This document shows, one piece after another, positions 7,757 through 16,083 of a stretch of 40,053 nucleotides of DNA. Within the stretch, counting starts at the first letter, position 1, and each line of letters starts with the position of its first letter. The position numbers were made by a program, and so were the translations under genes. Under the pieces are notes generated by a model. It did no database searches. It was not told the origin of the DNA and saw only the letters and a list, made by a program, of their open reading frames with translations. Origin of the DNA: Alkalihalobacillus sp. YIM B00296 (GTDB lineage Bacteria; Bacillota; Bacilli; Bacillales; Fictibacillaceae); contig NZ_JAIBLJ010000034.1 in the NCBI RefSeq assembly GCF_020179385.1, positions 1-40,053 on the forward strand, written 5' to 3'.

Positions 7757-8335
7757 ATGTTGGAAATTAGAAAAGTATTTACAGTATCAGAAGAAACGCG
7801 GATTGAAGGCGGAAAAAACGTTGAAACACCAATCAAATTGGTAGCGGCAATGGCTGTTATTAAAAATCCGTGGGCTGAACGTGGATTTGTCGAAGATTTA
7901 AAACCAGAAATTGATGCGTATGCGCCAGGTCTTGGTGAACTACTTGTTGCTGAGTTATTAAAAGCAATTGGTTCTCCTGATAATGTTGAAGCATTTGGAA
8001 AAGCTGCGGTTGTCGGGGTAGATGGTGAGATTGAGCATGCATCTGCTTATATTCATACATTGAAATTTGGAAATAAGTTCCGTAATGCCGTAAAAGGAAC
8101 AAGTATCCTAAGCTTTACAAATAAACGTGGCGGTCCTGGGACAATGGTAACAATTCCGATGGTTCATAAAACAGATGAATCACAGCGCTCTCATTTTATT
8201 ACGTTTGAATCAAACATTACGGATGCGCCACGCTCAGATGAAATTGTTGTTGCAATTGGTGCATCAACAGGAGGACGTCCTCATCCGCGTACAGGAAATC
8301 GTCATTTAGATATGCAGGAAATGGGGCTTTCTTAA
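7757..8335 (+). CDS. PF06684 (former DUF1185, 'amino acid synthesis') protein
   Basis: A 192-aa soluble protein beginning MLEIRKVFTVSEETRIEGGK, with LVAAMAVIKNPWAERGFVED, HASAYIHTLKFGNKFR, GGPGTMVTIPMVHK and GASTGGRPHPRTG. These features place it in PF06684, a family named for amino acid synthesis without a firmly established reaction. It has no signal peptide or membrane helix. It lies 6 nt after the monooxygenase and 1 nt before the hydrolase gene, so it is tightly co-translated with them. Inference: it processes or isomerises a ring-opened intermediate. Confidence 0.8.
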   Translation: MLEIRKVFTVSEETRIEGGKNVETPIKLVAAMAVIKNPWAERGFVEDLKPEIDAYAPGLGELLVAELLKAIGSPDNVEAFGKAAVVGVDGEIEHASAYIHTLKFGNKFRNAVKGTSILSFTNKRGGPGTMVTIPMVHKTDESQRSHFITFESNITDAPRSDEIVVAIGASTGGRPHPRTGNRHLDMQEMGLS

Positions 8336-8336
8336 C

Positions 8337-9143
8337 ATGGAAACAGTATCCTTTTTTCAAAAAGGTATTCGATATGAGGAAAGAGGAACTGGCGAACCGC
8401 TTATTTTGATTCATGGTGTTGGAATGGATTATACCATGTGGCAGATGCAAATGGAGAAATTATCTGACCAGTTTCGTGTGATCGCATATGACATGATCGG
8501 GCATGGGGGATCTGAGCATCCTCCTGCTCCTTATTCTCTTTCTCAGTTTGTTGAACAGTTGGCAATGTTATTGGACTATTTACAAATTGAAAAAGCGCAT
8601 CTTGTTGGGTTTTCAATGGGTGGAATGGTCGCACAAGCTTTTACGCTTGAATATGCTCATAAAGTGAAAACACTTACGATTATGAGCGCCGTAGCAAATC
8701 GAACAGCATCACAGCGTGAAGCTGTGTTAGAAAGAGTAAAAGAAGTAAAGAAAAATGGTCCATCTGCAACAATTGAGCCAGCCATTCAGCGTTGGTTTAG
8801 TGAAGACTTCATGATGAAACATAAAGAAATAGTAGAAAACGTTCGGAACCGTTTAAAGCAAAACAATTCGGCTTCTTATTTAGCATCTTACACGCTCTTT
8901 GCAACTGCGGATCAACTGTTGTTTCCTAAGCTTCATACAATTGAGGTTCCAACATTGATTGTAACAGGAGAAGAAGATATCGGATCAAATCCAAAAATGG
9001 CTAAACAGATGGGAAATGACATTGCTTCCTCACAAGTCGTGATTGTACCAGGGATGAAACATATGCTTCCGATTGAAGGTGCGGAAATTGTGAATGAAAC
9101 TATCCATTCATTTATCGAAAAACAAAGCAATGTGGTGAGATAA
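8337..9143 (+). CDS. Alpha/beta hydrolase
   Basis: A 268-aa alpha/beta hydrolase fold protein. The oxyanion motif LILIHGVGM is at 22-30 and the nucleophile elbow GFSMGG places Ser93. The acid residue lies in VTGEEDIGSNP and the catalytic His in GMKHMLPIE near the C-terminus. Size and motifs resemble RutD (aminoacrylate hydrolase) and the enol-lactonase PcaD. It is immediately downstream of the PF06684 gene. In this context it would hydrolyse an amide, enamine or lactone from the monooxygenase product. Substrate is inference. Confidence 0.88.
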   Translation: METVSFFQKGIRYEERGTGEPLILIHGVGMDYTMWQMQMEKLSDQFRVIAYDMIGHGGSEHPPAPYSLSQFVEQLAMLLDYLQIEKAHLVGFSMGGMVAQAFTLEYAHKVKTLTIMSAVANRTASQREAVLERVKEVKKNGPSATIEPAIQRWFSEDFMMKHKEIVENVRNRLKQNNSASYLASYTLFATADQLLFPKLHTIEVPTLIVTGEEDIGSNPKMAKQMGNDIASSQVVIVPGMKHMLPIEGAEIVNETIHSFIEKQSNVVR

Positions 9144-9158
9144 AGGGGGTATATCAAC

Positions 9159-10640
9159 ATGAAACTAAAAAACTATCAAATGTACATTAATGGAGAATGG
9201 ATCGACTCGGTAAGCGGTGAATATTTTCCAAGCTATAATCCCGCAACAGGTAAAGCGTGGTGTTATGTAGCAAAAGGAACAGCTGAAGATGTCGACCGGG
9301 CTGTAAAAGCAGCACATGACGCCTTTTTAAGTCCTGAATGGTCGAACATGACGTATACAGAAAGAGGTAAGCTTGTTCGAAAGCTTGGTGAATTAATTTC
9401 AGATCGAGTCGATGAACTTGCGAAATTTGAAACGATGGATAACGGAAAATTGATTCGTGAAATGCGCGGCCAATTAACTTATCTACCAGAGTTTTTCTAT
9501 TATTACGCTGGACTTGCCGATAAAATTCATGGCGAAACATTACCGATTGATAAAAAAGATATGTTCGTGTTTTCTTCACGAGAGCCGCTCGGTGTTGTTG
9601 CAGCGATTACACCCTGGAATTCGCCGCTTTATTTAACAACATTAAAACTTGCGCCAGCACTTGTTGCTGGAAATACGATCGTGATCAAGCCTTCTGAATA
9701 CACATCAGCATCACTTCTAGAACTTGTGAAGCTTGTTGAAGAAGCTGGTTTTCCACCGGGTGTCGTCAATGTTGTGACGGGATTTGGTTTACCTGTTGGC
9801 GATACGTTAACGTCTCATCCGCTTGTAAGCCGGATTGCATTTACAGGTGGTACAGAATCAGCGCGTCATGTAGTGCGTAATTCTGCTGAAAACTTTGCGA
9901 AAGTGTCGCTTGAGCTTGGCGGAAAATCACCCAATATTGTGTTTGAAGATGCTGATCCGGATAACGCTGCAATGGGGATTATTGCAGGGATTTTTGGTGC
10001 TTCAGGTCAAAGCTGTGTCGCAGGATCGCGTGCCTTCTTACATGTTGATATTTATGATCAAGTGATGGATCGCCTTGTAGACCGGGTGTCAAAAATCAAA
10101 ATCGGTGATCCGCTTTTAGATGAAACGGAAATGGGACCTGTTGCGACAAAAGCGCAGTTAGAGCGGGTCGAACAATATGTTACGCTTGGTCATGAAGAAG
10201 GCGGTAAATTAATTTACGGTGGCAAGAAACCAGAGAAGATCGGAAATGGCTGGTACTACGAGCCGACGATTTTTGAACATACCGATAACAAAGCGCGTAT
10301 AACACAAGAAGAAATTTTCGGACCTGTTTTAAGCGTGATTCCGTTTAAAGACGAACAAGAAGTAATAAAACTTGCAAACAGCACGAATTACGGCTTAGCA
10401 GCAGGCATTTGGGTAAAAGATGTTGCAAGAGCACACCGTGTTGCAAAAGCGATTCGCGCCGGTATTGTTTGGGTGAATACGTACCGGAGCGTCTCACCAG
10501 TTGCCCCGATCGGTGGTTCGAAGCTAAGTGGATATGGGAGAGAAAGCGGTTATGAAGCGATCTATGAATATACACAAACGAAAACGGTTTGGATTAACAC
10601 GTCATCTGAACCAATCCCTGATCCGTTCATCATGAGATAA
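9159..10640 (+). CDS. NAD(P)-dependent aldehyde dehydrogenase (ALDH 1)
   Basis: A 493-aa member of the aldehyde dehydrogenase superfamily with a complete active site: Asn154 in TPWNSPL, Glu252 in LELGGKSP and Cys286 in GQSCVAGS. It oxidises an aldehyde to the acid in the cytoplasm, and resembles the betaine/4-hydroxymuconic semialdehyde group. Start ATG behind AAAGGGGG. It lies between the hydrolase and the flavin reductase. It probably oxidises an aldehyde released after ring opening; it is only distantly related to ALDH 2 at 12567. Confidence 0.9.
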   Translation: MKLKNYQMYINGEWIDSVSGEYFPSYNPATGKAWCYVAKGTAEDVDRAVKAAHDAFLSPEWSNMTYTERGKLVRKLGELISDRVDELAKFETMDNGKLIREMRGQLTYLPEFFYYYAGLADKIHGETLPIDKKDMFVFSSREPLGVVAAITPWNSPLYLTTLKLAPALVAGNTIVIKPSEYTSASLLELVKLVEEAGFPPGVVNVVTGFGLPVGDTLTSHPLVSRIAFTGGTESARHVVRNSAENFAKVSLELGGKSPNIVFEDADPDNAAMGIIAGIFGASGQSCVAGSRAFLHVDIYDQVMDRLVDRVSKIKIGDPLLDETEMGPVATKAQLERVEQYVTLGHEEGGKLIYGGKKPEKIGNGWYYEPTIFEHTDNKARITQEEIFGPVLSVIPFKDEQEVIKLANSTNYGLAAGIWVKDVARAHRVAKAIRAGIVWVNTYRSVSPVAPIGGSKLSGYGRESGYEAIYEYTQTKTVWINTSSEPIPDPFIMR

Positions 10641-10678
10641 CGAACAGAAAAACGTAAAGAACTGGAAGGAGTATCACT

Positions 10679-11215
10679 ATGAAACTATTGGGAATTTCAG
10701 GAACGATTACAGGTTCAAAGCCTCGGATTATTGTTAGTAAAGTATTAGAAGAAGTGAATAAGCATTATCCAGAAGTAGAAGTAGAGTTGTTAGATTTAAA
10801 AGACTATGATGTACAGTTTTGTGATGGGCGTGATCCTTCTACTTATGCAGGAGATACGAAAAAAGTGATTGATAAGATCGCTTCAGCTGATTTTTATTTG
10901 ATCGGAACACCAATTTTTAACGGCTCATTTACAGGTTCATTAAAAAATATTTTTGATTTAGTTCCCGTTTCCGTCTTTCGAAATAAAGTAATGGGATTTA
11001 TCGCAACTGGCGGTACGTTTCAGCATTATTTAGTGATTGAAAATCAATTAAAGCCAATTGCCGGCTATTTACGAGCTTATGTGACACCGAGTTATGTGTA
11101 TGCCAATGATAGTCACTTTAATGAAAAGAAAGAAATTGTTGATCAAGACGTTTTAGATCGAATGGTAAATCTTGCGAAAGATCTCGTATTTATGCAGCAG
11201 GCATTAAAAGGGTAA
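10679..11215 (+). CDS. NAD(P)H-dependent FMN reductase
   Basis: A 178-aa flavodoxin-like reductase. It has the phosphate-loop start LLGISGTITGSKPR, the isoalloxazine-contact motif GTPIFNGSFTGSLKNIFD and the late TGGTFQHYLVIENQL, as in SsuE-like FMN reductases. It would supply FMNH2 to the luciferase-like monooxygenase encoded in the same operon, a standard two-component arrangement. Start ATG behind GGAAGGAG. Confidence 0.87.
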   Translation: MKLLGISGTITGSKPRIIVSKVLEEVNKHYPEVEVELLDLKDYDVQFCDGRDPSTYAGDTKKVIDKIASADFYLIGTPIFNGSFTGSLKNIFDLVPVSVFRNKVMGFIATGGTFQHYLVIENQLKPIAGYLRAYVTPSYVYANDSHFNEKKEIVDQDVLDRMVNLAKDLVFMQQALKG

Positions 11216-11255
11216 GAAGGATAGTAGTTTCAATCATGAGAAGGAGGCGGAGCAT

Positions 11256-12236
11256 ATGAAACAAAGTGCTTCTGCGTTAGGAAATGGTGAACTTATTATT
11301 TTATTTGACGACCTTGAAACAAACAGTGGTGCTCTTGTAGGGCTAGCTGAAAAAGTAAGTGCTGTAGACGTTAATCTTATGACGAAAATTGGTCAAGGAT
11401 TAATTTACGTTTGTATTGATGAGAAAACAGTACAGCGCCTGCAGCTGCTGCAAATGGTAGAAAACAATACGAATGACCGAAAGAAAAACTTTACGGTGTC
11501 CGTTGATTATAAAACAACAACAACTGGCATTTCAGCATTTGAAAGAGCCGATACGATTAAAGCCATTACAAATCGTCACACAGTGCCAAGCGATTTTAAA
11601 AGACCGGGTCATATTTTTCCGTTAATTAGTAAGAAAAATGGTCTATTAGATCGCATCGACGTTGTAGAAGCGTCAATGGATTTAGCGAAGAAAACAGCGC
11701 ACAATCCGACTACTTTTCTTTGTGAAATTTTAAATGACAGAGGCAGCATGTCAACTCGTCAAGAAGTAGAAGAGCTTTCCCGTGCATATCATATTCCATT
11801 TATACCGATTAGTACGATTCTTGAGGAACAGCAAAAAAATCGAATTTGTACATTATCAGGAACTGTAATTAAAGGAAGACAGTTAGGTAGAACGATAGGT
11901 TTTCCAACTGCTAATCTAGCAATTGAACAAAAAGATGTTTCGCTTCATAGAGGCGTATACGGTGTAAAAGTAAAATATAAAGACAAAGAGTATGAGGGAA
12001 TTATGAATGTTGGTGTACGACCTTCTTTTGATGACAGTGGTGTTGACCTCCATCATGAGGTTCACATTCTGAACTTTAATCAATTTATTTACGGTGAAAC
12101 ACTGACGGTTGAGGTATGCTTTTTTATAAGAGAAGAGAAAGCGTTTCCGTATTTAGAGAAATTAATTACGCAAATTCGTAGTGATGCTGCGTATGTTGAA
12201 ACGCGTTTTGGTCTTATTCATAAAGTATCTGTGTAG
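11256..12236 (+). CDS. RibB-like domain fused to riboflavin kinase
   Basis: A 326-aa two-domain protein. Residues about 5-190 resemble dihydroxybutanone-phosphate synthase (RibB): AEKVSAVDVNLMTKIGQGL, TGISAFERADTIKAI, RPGH and CEILNDRGSM. Residues 197-318 are a riboflavin kinase domain with GRTIGFPTAN (211-220), MNVGVRPSF and HEVHILNF (Glu268), and no FAD synthetase part. The RibB catalytic signatures are degenerate: RENEGD reads LETNSGA (20-26), and the GHTEA segment reads DVVEA (135-139). Thus FMN formation from riboflavin is expected, while classical RibB activity is doubtful. It probably supports FMN supply for the operon's flavoenzymes; the RibB-like part may have a new reaction. RibBA/RibF housekeeping copies normally lie elsewhere. 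Confidence 0.82.
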   Translation: MKQSASALGNGELIILFDDLETNSGALVGLAEKVSAVDVNLMTKIGQGLIYVCIDEKTVQRLQLLQMVENNTNDRKKNFTVSVDYKTTTTGISAFERADTIKAITNRHTVPSDFKRPGHIFPLISKKNGLLDRIDVVEASMDLAKKTAHNPTTFLCEILNDRGSMSTRQEVEELSRAYHIPFIPISTILEEQQKNRICTLSGTVIKGRQLGRTIGFPTANLAIEQKDVSLHRGVYGVKVKYKDKEYEGIMNVGVRPSFDDSGVDLHHEVHILNFNQFIYGETLTVEVCFFIREEKAFPYLEKLITQIRSDAAYVETRFGLIHKVSV

Positions 12237-12260
12237 TAATGGTAAGCGTAGGGGGAAGTA

Positions 12261-12554
12261 ATGCATCTTGTAGCGGAAGCAGAGATTCATTTACCTGATT
12301 TAGCTTTTGTGAAATTATGTGAAGAAAAATACGGGATCAATCGAGGTATATACAATACGATTGATGCTTGGTTTTATGAAAAAGGTGTCACTTATATTGT
12401 TCACAGGAGAGCAATCGTGATTACGTTTTTTAGATCGTTACCCATAGAGTTTTATGAAAGAAATCGATCAGGAAAAGTCTTATTTGGGCACGGCGGACTT
12501 ACAAACCAATTAGAAGAATTTTGGCAGTACCACACAAACGATAATAGAAGATAG
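12261..12554 (+). CDS. Unknown 97-aa protein in the catabolic operon
   Basis: Begins MHLVAEAEIHLPDLAFVKLC and ends in a basic, polar tail; no signal peptide, membrane helix or metal-binding cysteine cluster is seen. The ATG lies close behind GGGGGAAG (12251-12258). It is 24 nt after the kinase fusion and 12 nt before ALDH 2, so it belongs to the operon. I do not recognise a family. It could be a small accessory subunit or a ligand-binding protein. Confidence 0.65.
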   Translation: MHLVAEAEIHLPDLAFVKLCEEKYGINRGIYNTIDAWFYEKGVTYIVHRRAIVITFFRSLPIEFYERNRSGKVLFGHGGLTNQLEEFWQYHTNDNRR

Positions 12555-12566
12555 AAGGTGACGATC

Positions 12567-13988
12567 TTGAAAAAGAAGTTTTTCATTAACGGAGAATGGA
12601 TCGAAGGAAATCATTATCAACCTTTAAAATCACCATATTCAGAAGAAGTGATTGCAGAAATTCCACAAGCTTCTGAAAAAGAAGTGGATCAAGCGATTGA
12701 AGCCGCTGATAAAGCGCGGGAAGTGATGGCAAAAATGCCAGCGCATAAGCGTGCAGCCATTTTAGAAAATCTCGTCCGTTTAACCGAAGAGAGAGCGGCT
12801 GAAGCAGCTGAAATCATTGCAAAAGAAGCGGCAAAACCAATCACAACAGCAAAAGCAGAAGTAGAACGAACGATTGCAACGTATAAATTTGCAGCAGAAG
12901 AAGCAAAACGAATTTACGGTGAAACCCTTCCGTTAGACGCGGCACAAGGCGGGGAAGGAAGAGTGGCTTATACAGTTCGTGAGCCGCTTGGCATCGTCGC
13001 AGCGATAACACCGTTTAACTTTCCAATGAATCTTGTTGCTCATAAAGTAGGACCAGCTCTTGCAGCGGGAAATACAATCGTTCTAAAACCAGCGTCACAA
13101 ACACCGCTTTCTTCTTTATTTTTAGGAGAACTGCTCGAGGCAGCCGGCTTACCAAAAGGAGCAATCAATATTGTGACAGGAAGCGGCCGCGTTGTGGGGG
13201 AGAAAATCACGACAGATGATCGCGTTAGTGTTGTAACGTTTACGGGAAGTCCAGCTGTTGGAATAGGTATTCGCAATAAAGCCGGCTTAAAGCGAGTGAT
13301 TTTAGAGCTTGGTTCAAACTCAGCTGTTATCGTCGACAAAAATGTTGAGATTGATAAAATCATTTCACGCTGTGTGACAGGGGCGTTTTCTTTTCAAGGA
13401 CAAGTTTGTATTTCACTGCAGCGAATTTATGTGCATGAAGAAGTGTATGAATCGTTTGTGGAGCGCTTTGTTGAACAGACCAGTCAGTTGAAAATCGGTG
13501 ATCCACTACATCCAACAACAGATGTATCAGCTTTAATTACCCGAAATGATGTCGAGCGTTCCCTAGCTTGGATTGAAGAAGCGAAAGAAGGCGGCGCAAA
13601 GGTTGCTCTTGGAGGTAAAGCAGAAGGCAATGTCCTTTATCCAACAGTGATTTTAGAAGCCGATTCTTCCTTAAAAGTATCGTGTCAAGAAGTGTTTGCA
13701 CCGATTGTGTTAATTAATAAAATACAGTCAATGGAAGAAGCTTATCAATTTGTGAATGATTCACGTTACGGTCTGCAGGCGGGGATTTATACGAATGATG
13801 TTTTTACCGCGCTTGAAGCTTCAGAGAAACTTCATGTTGGCGGGGTCATGATTAATGATATTCCAACATTCCGAGTTGATCATATGCCATATGGCGGCGT
13901 AAAAGAAAGCGGATTAGGACGAGAAGGCATTAAATATACGATTGAAGAAATGACAGAATTAAAATTAATCGTTTGGAATAAAAACTAA
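12567..13988 (+). CDS. NAD(P)-dependent aldehyde dehydrogenase (ALDH 2)
   Basis: Aldehyde dehydrogenase superfamily, 473 aa from TTG 12567. That start has AGAAGGTGA at ideal distance, whereas the in-frame GTG at 12558 lies inside the SD. Catalytic residues are Asn151 in TPFNFP, Glu247 in LELGSNSAV and Cys281 in GQVCIS. The LELGS variant and FNFP resemble lactaldehyde, succinate-semialdehyde and sulfoacetaldehyde-type enzymes. It may oxidise the last semialdehyde of the pathway before central metabolism. Substrate is inference. Confidence 0.88.
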   Translation: MKKKFFINGEWIEGNHYQPLKSPYSEEVIAEIPQASEKEVDQAIEAADKAREVMAKMPAHKRAAILENLVRLTEERAAEAAEIIAKEAAKPITTAKAEVERTIATYKFAAEEAKRIYGETLPLDAAQGGEGRVAYTVREPLGIVAAITPFNFPMNLVAHKVGPALAAGNTIVLKPASQTPLSSLFLGELLEAAGLPKGAINIVTGSGRVVGEKITTDDRVSVVTFTGSPAVGIGIRNKAGLKRVILELGSNSAVIVDKNVEIDKIISRCVTGAFSFQGQVCISLQRIYVHEEVYESFVERFVEQTSQLKIGDPLHPTTDVSALITRNDVERSLAWIEEAKEGGAKVALGGKAEGNVLYPTVILEADSSLKVSCQEVFAPIVLINKIQSMEEAYQFVNDSRYGLQAGIYTNDVFTALEASEKLHVGGVMINDIPTFRVDHMPYGGVKESGLGREGIKYTIEEMTELKLIVWNKN

Positions 13989-14071
13989 GGACCTTAACCC
14001 ATCCATCACCTCTTCTTGTCGATAAACACTTCTTATTAATGTGTCTATACAAATAAAAATGAAATAATTGA

Positions 14072-14091
14072 ATCTTGTATGGTACATTATA
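14072..14091. promoter_or_regulatory. Operator-like site before gntR2
   Basis: ATCTTGTATG-GTA-CATTATA has the intact left half and GTA centre of the palindrome at 3835-3863, with a degraded right half. It lies 27 bp before the gntR2 start. A clear -35/-10 pair is not evident, so gntR2 may be read from both the operon and a weak local promoter. Confidence 0.5.
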
Positions 14092-14117
14092 AATAAGAGA
14101 AAAATGGGGTGAAATAG

Positions 14118-14795
14118 ATGGATGACAATTATTCAATTGAAAAGGAAAGCATTTCTTTACAAGTAACAAATGCACTGCGTGAGGCAATTGTTGCAGGCCG
14201 TTATCGACCTGGGGAGAAATTATCAGAAGCTCTTCTTTCTGAGAAATTTGGCATTAGCAGAACGCCCGTACGTGAAGCATTAAAACAGCTCCAGCGTGAA
14301 GGGCTCGTTGAAATTATTTCTCGCGTTGGTACGTGTGTATCAAAGCCTACCCAAAAGGAATTGTTTGAATTGTTTACAGTGAAAGAATCGCTTGAAGGTC
14401 TTGCGGCGGCATTATTAGCTGAACACGGCGATGTTCCCGCGCTTTCTGAGCTTGAAGAAGCATTTTCGACTATGGAACAATGCGTTGAAAAAGAGGAAAT
14501 AGATGGCTATATAAAAGCGAATTCAAAATTTCATGATGCAATTATGAGAGGCTCTGATAATTCAAAACTGCAGTTTCATTTTAATTTGCTAATCAATCAA
14601 ATTCCATACACGCGTTATGTATATTTAAGTCTTGAACAGCCAAATCGTGTGTTTGATTCACTTGAAGAACATAGACTCGTTGTAGAAGCGATAAAAAGCG
14701 GTGATATGGAGAAAGCGGAACGTGCGATGCGTGCTCATGTAAAGTCAAGCGGTCAGCAGTTAAGACAAGGAATTGCCGATAAGCTGTTAAAATAA
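14118..14795 (+). CDS. GntR-family regulator, FCD subfamily (gntR2)
   Basis: 225 aa: winged helix at about 10-75 (SRTPVREALKQLQREGLVEI), then an FCD domain with His residues in FHDAIMRG, EEHRLVVEA and MRAHVKSS, a layout that often holds a metal ion and a carboxylate ligand. It is a close paralogue of gntR1 over its whole length, sharing blocks such as REALKQLxREGLVEIIxRVG. Start ATG behind GGGGTGA. The operator half-site just upstream suggests autoregulation or cross-regulation with gntR1. Confidence 0.88.
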   Translation: MDDNYSIEKESISLQVTNALREAIVAGRYRPGEKLSEALLSEKFGISRTPVREALKQLQREGLVEIISRVGTCVSKPTQKELFELFTVKESLEGLAAALLAEHGDVPALSELEEAFSTMEQCVEKEEIDGYIKANSKFHDAIMRGSDNSKLQFHFNLLINQIPYTRYVYLSLEQPNRVFDSLEEHRLVVEAIKSGDMEKAERAMRAHVKSSGQQLRQGIADKLLK

Positions 14796-14856
14796 TCGTA
14801 AGCATTTGTTAGAGAAACCTTCCCTTTTCATCACATGAGAAAGGACGAATCTCTGT

Positions 14857-15837
14857 ATGAAAGGAATATATATTACAAAATTTGGCGGACCAGATGTGCT
14901 GGAAGCAAAAGAAGTTCCGATGCCCACGATTAATGAAAATCAAGTTCTAATTCGGACTGATGCAGCAAGCGTTAACTTTGCAGATATTAAAATTCGTAAA
15001 GGGATTTATCCAGGTGTTCCTGAGCCGCCCATTCTTCCAGGATTAGATGGTACCGGAACCCTTGTAGAAGTTGGTTCTAATGTTACAAATGTAAAAGTAG
15101 GTCATCGAGTGATTGCGTTTCCAGGAAGTGGCTCTTATGCTGATTATTTTGTGTCAGAAGGAAACTTAACCTTTCGAATTCCAGATACGATTGACGTTGA
15201 AACAGCAGCAGCTTTTCCGATTGTGTCGTTTACAGCTTATAACTTACTGCAGCAGGCAGCTTCGATTGCAAAAGGCGAAACAGTCCTGATTCATGCAGCA
15301 GCTGGCGGCGTTGGTACTGTGGCGATTCAAATGGCAAAATTATTTGAAGCAGGTCGTGTTATTGGCACAGTTGGCAGTGATCAAAAGCGTGACATTGCAA
15401 GAGCAGCTGGAGCAGATGAGGTCATTAACTACGAAGAAGAAGATTTCGTTGAAAAAGTGCAAGCTTCTACAGATGGAAAAGGCGTTGATATTGTTCTTGA
15501 TTCAATCGGTGGAGGCGTTTTTGACAAAAGCTTCTCCATTCTTCGGATGTTTGGGCGCATCGTAAATTATGGTGCTGCAAGCGGGCAAACAAACCGTATT
15601 GAAACAAATAATCTGTTTGCCAGCTGTCGTTCTGTTGTTGGCTACAGTTTAGGAAGCTTTCGAAAATATCGACCTGAAGCCTTACAGAAAACAGCGGAAA
15701 AAGTGATTCCATTACTAGCGAATGGGGACATTCAAATGGTGATTGGCGAACGCTTTTCACTAAGCAAGGCGTCTAAAGCACACGAATGGATTGAGCAGCA
15801 TAAAAGTGTAGGAAAAGTGCTGTTGTTTCCAAAATGA
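14857..15837 (+). CDS. Quinone oxidoreductase-like MDR family protein
   Basis: A 326-aa medium-chain dehydrogenase/reductase. An N-terminal GroES-like part (MKGIYITKFGGPDVLEAKEV) precedes a Rossmann domain with HAAAGGVGTVAIQMAKL around 146-162. The zinc-ligand Cys/His pattern of alcohol dehydrogenases is absent, as in NADPH:quinone reductases and enoyl reductases. It ends the cluster, followed by a good terminator. AAAGGA is 11 nt before the ATG. It may reduce an unsaturated pathway intermediate or a quinone. Confidence 0.85.
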   Translation: MKGIYITKFGGPDVLEAKEVPMPTINENQVLIRTDAASVNFADIKIRKGIYPGVPEPPILPGLDGTGTLVEVGSNVTNVKVGHRVIAFPGSGSYADYFVSEGNLTFRIPDTIDVETAAAFPIVSFTAYNLLQQAASIAKGETVLIHAAAGGVGTVAIQMAKLFEAGRVIGTVGSDQKRDIARAAGADEVINYEEEDFVEKVQASTDGKGVDIVLDSIGGGVFDKSFSILRMFGRIVNYGAASGQTNRIETNNLFASCRSVVGYSLGSFRKYRPEALQKTAEKVIPLLANGDIQMVIGERFSLSKASKAHEWIEQHKSVGKVLLFPK

Positions 15838-15844
15838 GATTATG

Positions 15845-15893
15845 AAAAACCCCTGTTTCTATCATTGATCAATGGTAGAAACGGGATTTTTAA
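15845..15893 (+). terminator. Rho-independent terminator of the catabolic cluster
   Basis: CCCCTGTTTCTA pairs with TAGAAACGGG around an AT-rich, itself palindromic loop (ATTGATCAAT), followed by ATTTTTAATT. AAAAA on the left flank makes it usable in both directions. It begins a few nucleotides after the oxidoreductase stop. Confidence 0.8.
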
Positions 15894-16083
15894 TTGAACT
15901 TGATAACGGGTTTTTATAGGGTAGAAGTAGTCTAATTTTATAAATGAATCTGATATCTTGTTTAATTTAATCAAGGAAACAGAATTCAAACAATTCACTC
16001 CTAATATTTTTTGGTATACATACAGTAATGGGTGATAATTGAATAATTCTTCAGTAAACATTTTTGGATGTAGATCATGCTAG
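15894..16083. other. Intergenic stretch, nothing recognised
   Basis: AT-rich DNA between the cluster terminator and the toxin locus. I see no convincing reading frame, RNA or site in it. Confidence 0.3.
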
